A stretch of DNA of 64,000 nt from Streptomyces avicenniae. Its GTDB lineage: Bacteria; Actinomycetota; Actinomycetes; Streptomycetales; Streptomycetaceae. Each line of letters begins with the position of its first letter. Position 1 is the stretch's first letter. Below the pieces are notes generated by a model that saw only the letters and a list, made by a program, of their open reading frames with translations, ran no database searches and was not told where the DNA came from. The translations under genes and the position numbers were made by a program. Positions 8,627 to 15,649 of this stretch are shown here, piece after piece. The stretch lies in the NCBI RefSeq assembly GCF_000719135.1, contig NZ_JOEK01000009.1, positions 62,001 to 126,000 of the forward strand. Reading direction: 5' to 3'.

Positions 8627-9714
8627 GAGCGCGTCCTCGGGTCGGCCAGCGAGTGGGCGAGATCGACCAGGGCGTACAGGACCACGTAGATGATCGCGGC
8701 GTAGAGCACGAATCCCTGGAGTGCGGGGAAGTCGGACTGCTCGACCGCGGTGAGCGCGTACTGGCCGATGCCGGGCCAGCCGAAGACGCCCTCGACGAGC
8801 ACGGCGCCGGTGAAGGCGAAGGCCACACCACCGGCGATCATCGTGATGACGGGGAGCAGCGCGTTGCGCAGGGCGTGGCCGCGGTAGACGGTGGACCGTC
8901 CGAAGCCGTAGGCGTGGGCGGTCCTCACGTACTCGCTGCGCAGGGCCTCGACCATCCCCGACCGCGCGACGCGGGTGATGGGGGCGAAGATGCCGCAGGC
9001 GAGGACGGCGCAGGGCAGGATCAGCTGGTCGATGGCCTGGCGGGCCGTCTCCCACTGACCGGCGATGACCGCGTCGATCACGTAGCTGCCGGTGACCTCA
9101 GGGGGTATCTGCGCGCCGACGGGCAGCCTGCCGAGCGGTCCTGGGAGCCAGCCGAGCTGCACGTAGAACAGGGACAGCAGCACGAGGCCCAGCCAGAACT
9201 GGGGCATGGCGAGCGCGATCACGGTGACGATGCGGATCGCGTGGTCGAGGAGACGTCCGCGGCGTACGGCGCTGATGACGCCGAGCGCGGTGCCGAGCAC
9301 GATGCCGACGATCAGCGCGGGGACGGCCAGTTCGAGCGTGGCGGGGAGCCTGCTCATCAGGTCGTCGGTGACGGCGCGGCCGGTGCCGAACGAGGTGCCC
9401 AGGTCGCCGGTGATCAGGTCCCGGAGGTAGATGACGTACTGCTCGGCCACCGAGCTGTCGAGGCCGAGGTCGGCCCTCACCGCGTCCTGTGCCTCCTGGG
9501 TCGCTCCCGGCGGGACCAGCAGTCCGATGGGGTCGGGTGCCACGACACGTGCGACGACGAACGTGAACGTGACGACACCCCAGACCACGAGCAGCGCGCC
9601 TCCCAGCTTGCGGGCCGCCATGAGCAGCGCGCCGCGTGGCAGACGTCCTCGGGAACGTTCCCGGGGCCGGGCGGCGGCTGGTGGTGCGGGGACCACGACG
9701 CCAGAGTCGGCCAT
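8623..9714 (-). CDS. ABC transporter permease (DppB/OppB type)
   Basis: 363 residues, first gene of the leftward operon. It has a first membrane helix after about 35 basic and Pro-rich residues, the DppB-type segment A-D-L-G-L-D-S-S-V-A-E-Q-Y, an EAA-type loop at R-T-A-H-A-Y-G-F-G and five further hydrophobic segments. A strong GGGAGGAGG ribosome site precedes the ATG. A consensus-like promoter and a perfect palindrome lie just upstream. Confidence 0.95.
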   Translation of the reverse strand: MADSGVVVPAPPAAARPRERSRGRLPRGALLMAARKLGGALLVVWGVVTFTFVVARVVAPDPIGLLVPPGATQEAQDAVRADLGLDSSVAEQYVIYLRDLITGDLGTSFGTGRAVTDDLMSRLPATLELAVPALIVGIVLGTALGVISAVRRGRLLDHAIRIVTVIALAMPQFWLGLVLLSLFYVQLGWLPGPLGRLPVGAQIPPEVTGSYVIDAVIAGQWETARQAIDQLILPCAVLACGIFAPITRVARSGMVEALRSEYVRTAHAYGFGRSTVYRGHALRNALLPVITMIAGGVAFAFTGAVLVEGVFGWPGIGQYALTAVEQSDFPALQGFVLYAAIIYVVLYALVDLAHSLADPRTRS

Positions 9715-9742
9715 AAATCCTCCTCCCTTGGTTTCGTGAGCG

Positions 9743-9761
9743 GTTTCCGCGAGACGGAAAC
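9743..9761. promoter_or_regulatory. perfect palindrome, likely operator of the importer operon
   Basis: GTTTCCG-N5-CGGAAAC is a perfect seven-base inverted repeat located about 20-40 bases downstream of the predicted leftward start. That is a repressor-type position. The half-site CGGAAAC recurs at 9945-9951 in front of the IclR-family gene, so the regulator encoded at 9997 is the natural candidate to bind here. Confidence 0.55.
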
Positions 9762-9786
9762 TTCACTTCCGCTGTGCGGATGCGCC

Positions 9787-9816
9787 AGTATTGGGACGCG
9801 TTGTTCGGCATGTCAA
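9787..9816 (-). promoter_or_regulatory. promoter of the leftward importer/hydrolase operon
   Basis: Read on the minus strand, TTGACA (9816-9811) is separated by 18 bases from AATACT (9792-9787). The -35 is a perfect match to the principal sigma-factor consensus, which is unusual in such G+C-rich DNA. It lies about 75 bases ahead of the first permease start. Confidence 0.6.
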
Positions 9817-9879
9817 GGGTTGTCGAGGTGCTGACCTGCTTTGTTATGTCGGCTTCGCCCGCCCCAAGGGGGACCGGCA

Positions 9880-9909
9880 TTGACAGGGACGCCCGCGTGC
9901 TTTGATACT
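9880..9909 (+). promoter_or_regulatory. promoter of the IclR-family regulator operon
   Basis: TTGACA at 9880-9885 is followed after 18 bases by GATACT at 9904-9909. With the leftward promoter it makes a divergent pair with identical -35 hexamers and spacers, separated by about 60 bases. Confidence 0.55.
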
Positions 9910-9915
9910 CCAGGA

Positions 9916-9941
9916 CACGGAATCGAGGTGTTGATTCTGTG
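9916..9941. promoter_or_regulatory. gapped palindrome downstream of the regulator promoter
   Basis: CAC-N-GAATC-N8-GATTC-N-GTG is symmetrical at eight positions on each side. It begins seven bases after the predicted -10 of the rightward promoter, so binding there would block the regulator's own transcription. It differs in sequence from the palindrome at 9743, so one or both could belong to another protein. Confidence 0.4.
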
Positions 9942-9996
9942 TTACGGAAACCCGTTGGCGGTAACAACGGCGAAACCGAGGGGATGGGGTCACTCC

Positions 9997-10902
9997 ATGG
10001 AGAAGACCGGCACCGACAGGTCCGGGTCGGACAAACCCATGCACGTGGTGGTGCGGGCGCTCTCGGTGCTCTCGCATCTCGCCGCCTACCGGCAGGGCCT
10101 GACCCTGCAACAGCTGCACCAGCAGCTGGAGATCCCGGTGGGCAGCATGCACCGCGTCATGAGCACCCTGGAGCACACCGGCTTCGTCAGCCGCTCCCCC
10201 ACCACCAAGCGGTACGTGCTGGGCCCCGGCGCGCTCGCGCTCGGACACGTCAACGACTACGAGCCGTTCGTCATCCAGCCCCCGGCACCCCTGGTGGACG
10301 CCGAGCGGCAGTGCGGCGAGACGGTGGTCCTCACCCAGCTCATCGACGGCCGCGTGGTGGCGGTGTCGATAGCGGGCACCAAGCGCCCGCTGCGGCTGTT
10401 CGTGCGGCTCGGGCAGGAAGTGCCGCTGCACGCGGCGGCGTCGGCCCGCGCGATCCTCGCGCACCAGGACCCGGCGTTCGTCGAGATGCTGCTGACGTCC
10501 TACCCGCGCGCGCCGTTCACCTCGGGCACCCTGCGGGAGATCAACCGGCTCATCGACCACCTCGCGCTGGTGCGCGAGCGCGGGTTCGACGTCTGCGACA
10601 ACGAGTTGGACGAGGGCGTGTGGGCCGTGTCCGCGCCGGTGCGCACCGGCCCGGCCGGGCGGGTCAGTTCGGCCGTGACGGTGTGCGCCGCCTGGTCGAG
10701 GATCGCCGACCCCGCCGACCGCGCCACGGCGGCGCGCGTCGTCCTGGACACGGCGCAGGCGCTCTCCCGCGACTCCGGCTACTCGGGGCCCTTCACGCCC
10801 GACCCCGGCGTGGAGGAACTCGCCGCGCTGCTCGACGGGGACGCGGCCACGGCGGGCGCGTTCCCCGGGACGGTGCCCGCGCCCGGCGGCGAACGGCTGT
10901 GA
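9997..10902 (+). CDS. IclR-family transcriptional regulator
   Basis: 301 residues. The N-terminal winged helix (about residues 15-75) contains L-T-L-Q-Q-L-H-Q-Q-L-E-I-P and G-F-V-S-R-S-P-T-T-K-R-Y-V-L-G. A GAF-like effector domain follows (C-G-E-T-V-V-L-T-Q-L-I-D-G-R-V-V, then P-L-H-A-A-A-S-A-R-A-I-L-A). IclR proteins commonly control catabolic operons and respond to a pathway intermediate. The gene is divergent from the importer operon and first in the rightward operon, so it probably regulates both. The frame is open further upstream, but ATG 9997 is preferred because the upstream part is promoter-like DNA. Confidence 0.92.
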   Translation: MEKTGTDRSGSDKPMHVVVRALSVLSHLAAYRQGLTLQQLHQQLEIPVGSMHRVMSTLEHTGFVSRSPTTKRYVLGPGALALGHVNDYEPFVIQPPAPLVDAERQCGETVVLTQLIDGRVVAVSIAGTKRPLRLFVRLGQEVPLHAAASARAILAHQDPAFVEMLLTSYPRAPFTSGTLREINRLIDHLALVRERGFDVCDNELDEGVWAVSAPVRTGPAGRVSSAVTVCAAWSRIADPADRATAARVVLDTAQALSRDSGYSGPFTPDPGVEELAALLDGDAATAGAFPGTVPAPGGERL

Positions 10903-11041
10903 CCGCGCCGCCCCAAGACCTGCCGCCGCGGACGCCGGACGAGGTGTCCCGCCCACTCCCGGGCACCGGCCGACGCGGCGGCAGCTTCTCCCCGGGCGGC
11001 CCGCCCGCCCGGGGCACCGCCTGACCCGAGAGGAGAGCAGC

Positions 11042-11485
11042 ATGTCCCCGTCCCCCAGCACCGGCTCGAAACCCTCGTCCCCGCCGGGACCGCCCGGCAC
11101 GGCGCTCCGTGAGGACGACCCGGCCGCCGTCGAGCGCGCGGGCGCCGCCCTCGCGGAGCTGGCCGCCCGGTACACGCCCGCGGCCGTGGTCAGCCCGGAC
11201 GCCACCACCGACGTGCTGCTCGCCCACGTCGTCGCCCGCACGCTCGGCGTACGGCGGCACGTGGTGGTCGCCGACCTCGGGCGGCTCATCGTCGAGGACC
11301 TGACACCCGGGACGCGCGCGGTGCTCGTCACCCTCGGCGACCCGGACGGCGAACTGCCGCGCCTGGTCCGCGCGGTGACGAGTCACGGCGGAGAGGTGGC
11401 GGCGGTCTGCTCGCTCACCCCGCCGCCCGCGGACGCCGCCCGCCCGGAAGACGTCGATGTCGTGCACCCAGGAGAACGCTCATGA
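11042..11485 (+). CDS. phosphoribosyltransferase-fold protein, degenerate
   Basis: 147 residues. After a Pro/Ser-rich start, the pattern V-V-S-P-D-A-T-T-D-V-L-L-A-H-V-V-A-R-T-L-G resembles the first strand and helix of type I phosphoribosyltransferases, and R-A-V-L-V-T-L-G-D-P-D-G-E sits where the PRPP-binding V-D-D-x-x-T-T-G loop should be. The paired acidic residues and T-T-G are gone, so catalysis is doubtful. It may bind a nucleotide or ligand, or be structural. GAGAGGAG lies ten bases before the ATG and the stop overlaps the next gene as ATGA. The fold assignment is inferred from pattern only. Confidence 0.55.
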   Translation: MSPSPSTGSKPSSPPGPPGTALREDDPAAVERAGAALAELAARYTPAAVVSPDATTDVLLAHVVARTLGVRRHVVVADLGRLIVEDLTPGTRAVLVTLGDPDGELPRLVRAVTSHGGEVAAVCSLTPPPADAARPEDVDVVHPGERS

Positions 11486-12777
11486 CCACAGAAGCCGAGT
11501 CAGGCACCCCAGGCGCCCCCCGCGCGGCGGGTCCGGAGGGCGGCGTGGACGCCAGCCGGATAGCCGCGCACCTGGCGACGTTCGCCGACCTCACCGAGCC
11601 GGGCCCCGGCTGCACGCGGCTGGCCTTCAGCCCGCTGGAGCGCCGGGCCCACGCCGTCTTCGCCCGCCACATGGCCGACCTCGGCCTGTCGGTCGGCACC
11701 GACCACGCGGGCAACACCGTCGCCGAACTCCCCGGCACGGGCGAGCCGCGCGCGATCGGGACCGGCTCGCACCTCGACACCGTGCCGAGCGGCGGCGGGT
11801 TCGACGGCATCGTGGGCGTCGTCTCCGCGATGGAGGTCGCCGAGGTCATGGTGCGCAGCGGCACGCCGCACCGCAGGCCGTGGCGGTTCGTCGCGTTCGC
11901 GGCCGAGGAGGGCGCGCGGTTCGGGCAGGCGTGCAACGGCAGCCGGATGGCCGCCGGGCTGACGTCGTCGGCCGACCTGTCCGGCTTCACGGACCGGGAC
12001 GGCGTGACGATGGCCGACGCGATGGCCGGTGTCGGCCTGCGCCCCGACCTGGTGGACCGCTCGCGCTGGCGGGCCGAGGACTGGTTCGCGTTCGTCGAAC
12101 TGCACATCGAGCAGGGCGAGGTGCTGCGCTCGCGCGGCCTGGACGTCGGCGTCGTGGACGTCATCTCCGGCAGCACCAGGCTGCGCGTGCGGGCGACGGG
12201 CCGCGCCACCCACTCGGGCGGCACGCCGATGCACCTGCGGCGTGACGCCATGGTGGTGGCCGCCGAGTGCGTCGTGCTGGGCGACCGGATCGCGCGCGAC
12301 CCCGCGCGCCGCGGGGTGCGGGTCACGGTCGGCAGGCTCACCGTCGAGCCCGGCTCGATCACGACGATCCCCGGCGAGGTCGAGTTCTTCGTGGACGTGC
12401 GGGACGTGGACCCGGTGCGCCAGCGGGAGACCGCCCGCGTGCTGGCCCAGGAGTTCGCGGCCGTCGCCATGGCGCGCGGCGTCGAACTGGTGACCGAGAC
12501 GATCGCCGACACGCCGCCCGTGACGCTCCCCGACTGGGTCGCCGACCACGCGCGCGCCGCCTCGGACGGCCTCGGCCTGCCCTACCAGGTGCTGCCCAGC
12601 GGCGCGAGCCACGACATCCAGCAGATCGGGCACATTATCCCCGCCGGGCTGCTGTTCGTGCCGAGCGAGGCCGGACTCAGCCACTCCCCCGACGAGTTCA
12701 CGCCCACCGAGCAGATCGTGCCGGGCGTGCGCGTCCTGCTGCGTACGCTGCTGCGCCTGGACGAGGCCGACCGGTGA
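11482..12777 (+). CDS. M20-family N-carbamoyl amino acid / allantoate-type amidohydrolase
   Basis: 431 residues. Metal ligands of the carbamoylase branch are visible: His97 (G-S-H-L-D-T-V-P), Asp108 (G-G-F-D-G), Glu142-143 (A-A-E-E-G-A-R-F-G), His208 (E-L-H-I-E-Q-G) and His401 (L-S-H-S-P-D-E-F). The domain inserted between the two halves carries the dimer-contact S-G-S-T-R-L-R-V-R-A-T-G-R-A-T-H-S-G-G-T-P-M. Such enzymes release ammonia and CO2 from N-carbamoyl amino acids, ureidoglycolate or allantoate. It is coupled on both sides (ATGA and GTGA) to its neighbours. A hydantoinase-like enzyme encoded directly downstream suggests a two-step ring opening and decarbamoylation. Confidence 0.9.
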   Translation: MTTEAESGTPGAPRAAGPEGGVDASRIAAHLATFADLTEPGPGCTRLAFSPLERRAHAVFARHMADLGLSVGTDHAGNTVAELPGTGEPRAIGTGSHLDTVPSGGGFDGIVGVVSAMEVAEVMVRSGTPHRRPWRFVAFAAEEGARFGQACNGSRMAAGLTSSADLSGFTDRDGVTMADAMAGVGLRPDLVDRSRWRAEDWFAFVELHIEQGEVLRSRGLDVGVVDVISGSTRLRVRATGRATHSGGTPMHLRRDAMVVAAECVVLGDRIARDPARRGVRVTVGRLTVEPGSITTIPGEVEFFVDVRDVDPVRQRETARVLAQEFAAVAMARGVELVTETIADTPPVTLPDWVADHARAASDGLGLPYQVLPSGASHDIQQIGHIIPAGLLFVPSEAGLSHSPDEFTPTEQIVPGVRVLLRTLLRLDEADR

Positions 12778-14072
12778 CGGTGTCCGCGCCCGGCGGCGGC
12801 TCGCCCTGGTGGCTGGCGGACGTCGCCGTCCCCGGGCGGGACGGGGCCTTCGACCTGCGCGTCGCGGACGGGCGGATCACCGACATCCGCCCCGCCACCG
12901 GGCGGCCCGCGCCGGGCGAGCACGTCGCCCTCACCGGCGGCACGGTGCTGCCCGGCCTGGTCGATCTCCACACCCACCTGCGCGAACCGGGCGGCGAGGA
13001 GGCGGAGACCCTGCGCACCGGCGCCCGCGCCGCGGCGGCCGGGGGCTTCACCGACGTGTTCGCCATGGCCAACACCACGCCCGTCACGGACACGGCGGAG
13101 CGCGTCGCCGAACTGCGCCGCCGCGCCGAGGGCCTTGGCGTGCGGCTGCACCCGGTCGGCGCGGCCACGGTCGGGCTCGCCGGGCGCGAGACGGTGGACG
13201 TGGACGCGCTGGCCGACGCGGGCGTGACGCTCTTCTCGGACGACGGCCGCTGCGTGGACGACGACGGCCTGGTCCTCGACCTGCTCACCGGCATGGCCAG
13301 GCGCGGCACGGCGTTCGCGCAGCACGCGCAGAGCGGCGCGATCGTGCGGGACGGCGTCGTGAACGCGCCGGTGGCGCCGCTGCTCGGCGTGCCCGGCTGG
13401 CCCGCGGCCGGGGAGGAGGCGGTGATCGGCCGGGACCTGGCGCTCGTCGCGGCGACCGGCGGACGGCTGCACGTCTGCCACGTCTCCACGGCGGGCAGCG
13501 TGGCCCTCGTCAGGGCGGCGAAAGCGGCGGGACTGCCCGTCACGGCCGAGGTGACGCCGCACCATCTCGTCCTCGGTGACGAGCACGCCGTACGGCACGG
13601 GCCCGCGATGAAGGTGAACCCGCCGCTGCGCGCGGCCGAGGACATCGCGGCGGTGCGCGCGGCGCTGCGGGACGGCACGATCGACATCGTCGCCACCGAC
13701 CACGCGCCGCATCCAGCGCGGACGAAGACCGGTTCGTGGCAGAGCGCCGCGTTCGGCCTCACCTCGCTGGAGACGGCGCTGCCGGTCACGGCCGAGGTGT
13801 TCACGGACGGGCGGACCGGAACGGTGGACTGGGAGGCCGTCGGCGCGGTACTGTCCGCCCGCCCGGCCGTGATCGGCCGGATCGACGGGACCGCCGGACG
13901 GCCGGTCTCCGTCGGCGAGCCCGCGACGTTCTGCGTCGTCCGCGCCGAGCACTGGCGGGCCGCACCGGACACCTGGCACAGCAGGTCGGCCAACTCGCCG
14001 TTCCACGGGCGCGACTTCGGCCACCGCGTCGTCCTCACGGCCCTGGCGGGCCGGGTGACGCACGCGGCGTGA
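12774..14072 (+). CDS. dihydroorotase / hydantoinase-family cyclic amidohydrolase
   Basis: 432 residues. The class I dihydroorotase metal site is complete: His66 and His68 (D-L-H-T-H-L-R-E-P-G), an acidic bridge region F-S-D-D-G (Asp156/157), His184 (A-Q-H-A-Q), His236 (V-C-H-V-S-T) and Asp309 (A-T-D-H-A-P-H). The C-terminal S-R-S-A-N-S-P-F-H-G-R is typical of dihydroorotases. The GTG start overlaps the M20 stop as GTGA. No carbamoyl- or aspartate-transcarbamylase genes are nearby, so this is probably a catabolic paralogue of pyrC acting on a dihydropyrimidine or hydantoin rather than the biosynthetic enzyme. A broken copy of its 3' end lies at 30677. Confidence 0.88.
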   Translation: MTVSAPGGGSPWWLADVAVPGRDGAFDLRVADGRITDIRPATGRPAPGEHVALTGGTVLPGLVDLHTHLREPGGEEAETLRTGARAAAAGGFTDVFAMANTTPVTDTAERVAELRRRAEGLGVRLHPVGAATVGLAGRETVDVDALADAGVTLFSDDGRCVDDDGLVLDLLTGMARRGTAFAQHAQSGAIVRDGVVNAPVAPLLGVPGWPAAGEEAVIGRDLALVAATGGRLHVCHVSTAGSVALVRAAKAAGLPVTAEVTPHHLVLGDEHAVRHGPAMKVNPPLRAAEDIAAVRAALRDGTIDIVATDHAPHPARTKTGSWQSAAFGLTSLETALPVTAEVFTDGRTGTVDWEAVGAVLSARPAVIGRIDGTAGRPVSVGEPATFCVVRAEHWRAAPDTWHSRSANSPFHGRDFGHRVVLTALAGRVTHAA

Positions 14073-14080
14073 GAACCGTG

Positions 14081-14149
14081 CCCGGTGGGCCCTGGTCCCC
14101 GTCCGGTCGTCAACGGCGACGCACCGGCCGGGGGTCAGGGCCCACCGGG
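14081..14149 (+). terminator. long hairpin after the dihydroorotase-like gene
   Basis: CCCGGTGGGCCCTG pairs perfectly with CAGGGCCCACCGGG; CCCC/GGGG extends the stem after a two-base bulge. It starts nine bases after the stop and would end the rightward operon. Confidence 0.7.
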
Positions 14150-14183
14150 TCCCCGCCAGGCCAGGCGTCAGGACGCCGCCACC

Positions 14184-14618
14184 TCAGCCGCTGCTCCGGC
14201 CCCTCCTCAGCGTGACGGAGGAGATGGCGAGCAGGGACCAGCGCGCGGCCTCGCACTCGCCCATCCGGTCCACGACGCTCTGGTGCAGGCGCGGCCAGAC
14301 GTGGGCCCGGCTCCATTCGGCGTACCGGCGGTAGACGGTCGGCCAGCAGGGCCCGAAGCCCGGCGGCAGCTGCCGCCAGGTGCATCCGGCGCTCGCCACC
14401 AGGAAGATCGCCGCCAGCACCTCCCGGTCGTCGGCCCTGCGACGGCCGCCGCCCTGCGGGCGGCTGACGACCGTCGGGGGCACGACCTCGCGGAAGAGGC
14501 TCCACAGTTCGTCGGGGACCAGACGTTCGACGAGTCCGGACGCACCTCGTCGTGCCTCGGGAGAGGCGGCGGGGGCCCGTCCCGGGGAAGCGGTTGTCGG
14601 GATGCGGTTGGAGGACAC
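14184..14618 (-). pseudogene. IS5-type transposase fragment (DUF4096 N-terminal domain)
   Basis: About 145 codons. The segment L-V-P-D-E-L-W-S-L-F, G-C-T-W-R-Q-L-P-P-G-F-G and V-Y-R-R-Y-A-E-W-S-R-A-H-V-W matches the N-terminal domain of IS5-group transposases. The catalytic DDE domain is absent: the frame stops soon after the domain. GTG 14618 has GAGAGGAT upstream, so the original start may be intact. I see no terminal inverted repeats. It marks the border between the catabolic operon and the D-cycloserine cluster. Confidence 0.8.
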
Positions 14619-14715
14619 ACGAATCCTCTCACCGGCTCGGCGGGGCAGCCGGGAACAGTGGGCACGCGTGACGCGGCCACGGGGACGGCGGGCAGGCGGG
14701 ATCAGGGGCGCCCGG

Positions 14716-15573
14716 TCAGGACGTCCGGGCACGCTGGGTCACGACGATGCAGGCGAGCACCACCGCCGCGGTGAGGGGCACGGTGGCGGTCAGGCGCTCG
14801 CCGAGCAGGAGCACCGCCCACACGAGCGTCAGCAGCGGCTGGGCGAGCTGGAGTTGGCTGGCACGCACCACCCCGATCAGGCCCATGCCCTTGTACCAGA
14901 CGACGAAGCCACCGAACTGGGAGACGGCGGCGATGTAGGCCATGCCGCCGACGGCCTGGGCGGTCAGGTGCACCGGCTCCTGCGGCAGCGCCACCACGGA
15001 CACCAGCAGGTTGACGGGGGCGGCGAGCGTCACCCCCCAGGCGATGACGTGCCAGCCCGGCATGCGGGCCGAGAGTCGGCCGCCCTCGGCGTAACCGGCC
15101 GCGCAGACCAGCAGGGCCGCGAAGAGGTAGAGGTCGGCGAGGCTCGGGCGGCCGTGGTTCTGCGAGAGCGTGAAGGCGATGACGGTGGCCGCGCCGGTAC
15201 CGGCGGCGGCCCAGAACACCTTCGAGGGACGGCGCCCGGTACGGAGGGCGGAGATGCACGCCGTGGCCATCGGCAGCGCCCCTATGACGACCGCAGAGTG
15301 TGCCGTCGATGAGGTCTGGAGCGCCAGGGTCGTCAGCAGCGGGAACCCGATGGCGCAGCCACCGGCGACGACGGCGAGGGCGGCCCGGTCGGAACGGGCC
15401 GGGAGGGGGGCCCGGGTCAGCAGGAGCGCCGCGAGGGCGAGGGCGGCGGCCAGCACGCCGCGGACCCCTGTGGCGCTCCAGGGGCCGAAGCCCTCCAGGG
15501 CCCAGACGGTCCCGGGGAAGCTGAAGGAGAAGCTGAGGACGCCGAGGGCGGCGAAGAGGGTGCCGTCCCGCAT
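14716..15573 (-). CDS. EamA/DMT-family transporter, likely D-cycloserine exporter (dcsJ-like)
   Basis: 285 residues with about ten hydrophobic segments in two EamA halves (first half ends near R-T-G-R-R-P-S-K; second contains Q-L-A-Q-P-L-L-T-L-V-W-A-V-L-L-L-G-E-R-L). DMT proteins export amino acids and small metabolites. The location next to D-cycloserine biosynthetic genes and divergent from a MocR regulator suggests export and self-protection; the S. lavendulae cluster also carries a membrane-protein gene. The start at 15573 is the first Met in front of the hydrophobic part; an in-frame ATG at 15651 would overlap the regulator's start and its operators. Confidence 0.85.
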   Translation of the reverse strand: MRDGTLFAALGVLSFSFSFPGTVWALEGFGPWSATGVRGVLAAALALAALLLTRAPLPARSDRAALAVVAGGCAIGFPLLTTLALQTSSTAHSAVVIGALPMATACISALRTGRRPSKVFWAAAGTGAATVIAFTLSQNHGRPSLADLYLFAALLVCAAGYAEGGRLSARMPGWHVIAWGVTLAAPVNLLVSVVALPQEPVHLTAQAVGGMAYIAAVSQFGGFVVWYKGMGLIGVVRASQLQLAQPLLTLVWAVLLLGERLTATVPLTAAVVLACIVVTQRARTS

Positions 15574-15603
15574 CGCCGACGGTCGCGGGGACGTGCGTGC
15601 CGA

Positions 15604-15637
15604 CGATGGCGCTATTGGGGCGCTGACGATAGCGCTA
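15604..15637. promoter_or_regulatory. two direct repeats, likely MocR operator
   Basis: CGATGGCGCTA (15604-15614) and CGATAGCGCTA (15627-15637) match at 10 of 11 positions with a 23-base offset, i.e. about two helix turns. The second contains the palindrome TAGCGCTA. Paired direct repeats in front of the regulator gene and a divergent target are the usual binding arrangement for MocR proteins. Confidence 0.6.
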
Positions 15638-15649
15638 CGATCAGGTGTC

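Noticed and set aside
10899..11024. A 41-codon GTG frame overlapping the IclR stop as GTGA
   Set aside because: Pro/Arg/Gly-rich low-complexity product with no motif; the stretch also forms a CCCCGGGCG hairpin, so it is more likely an intergenic attenuator-like element.
12774..14072. Biosynthetic pyrC of the pyrimidine operon
   Set aside because: No pyrB, carA/carB, pyrD or pyrF neighbours; the context is a catabolic operon with an IclR regulator and a carbamoylase.
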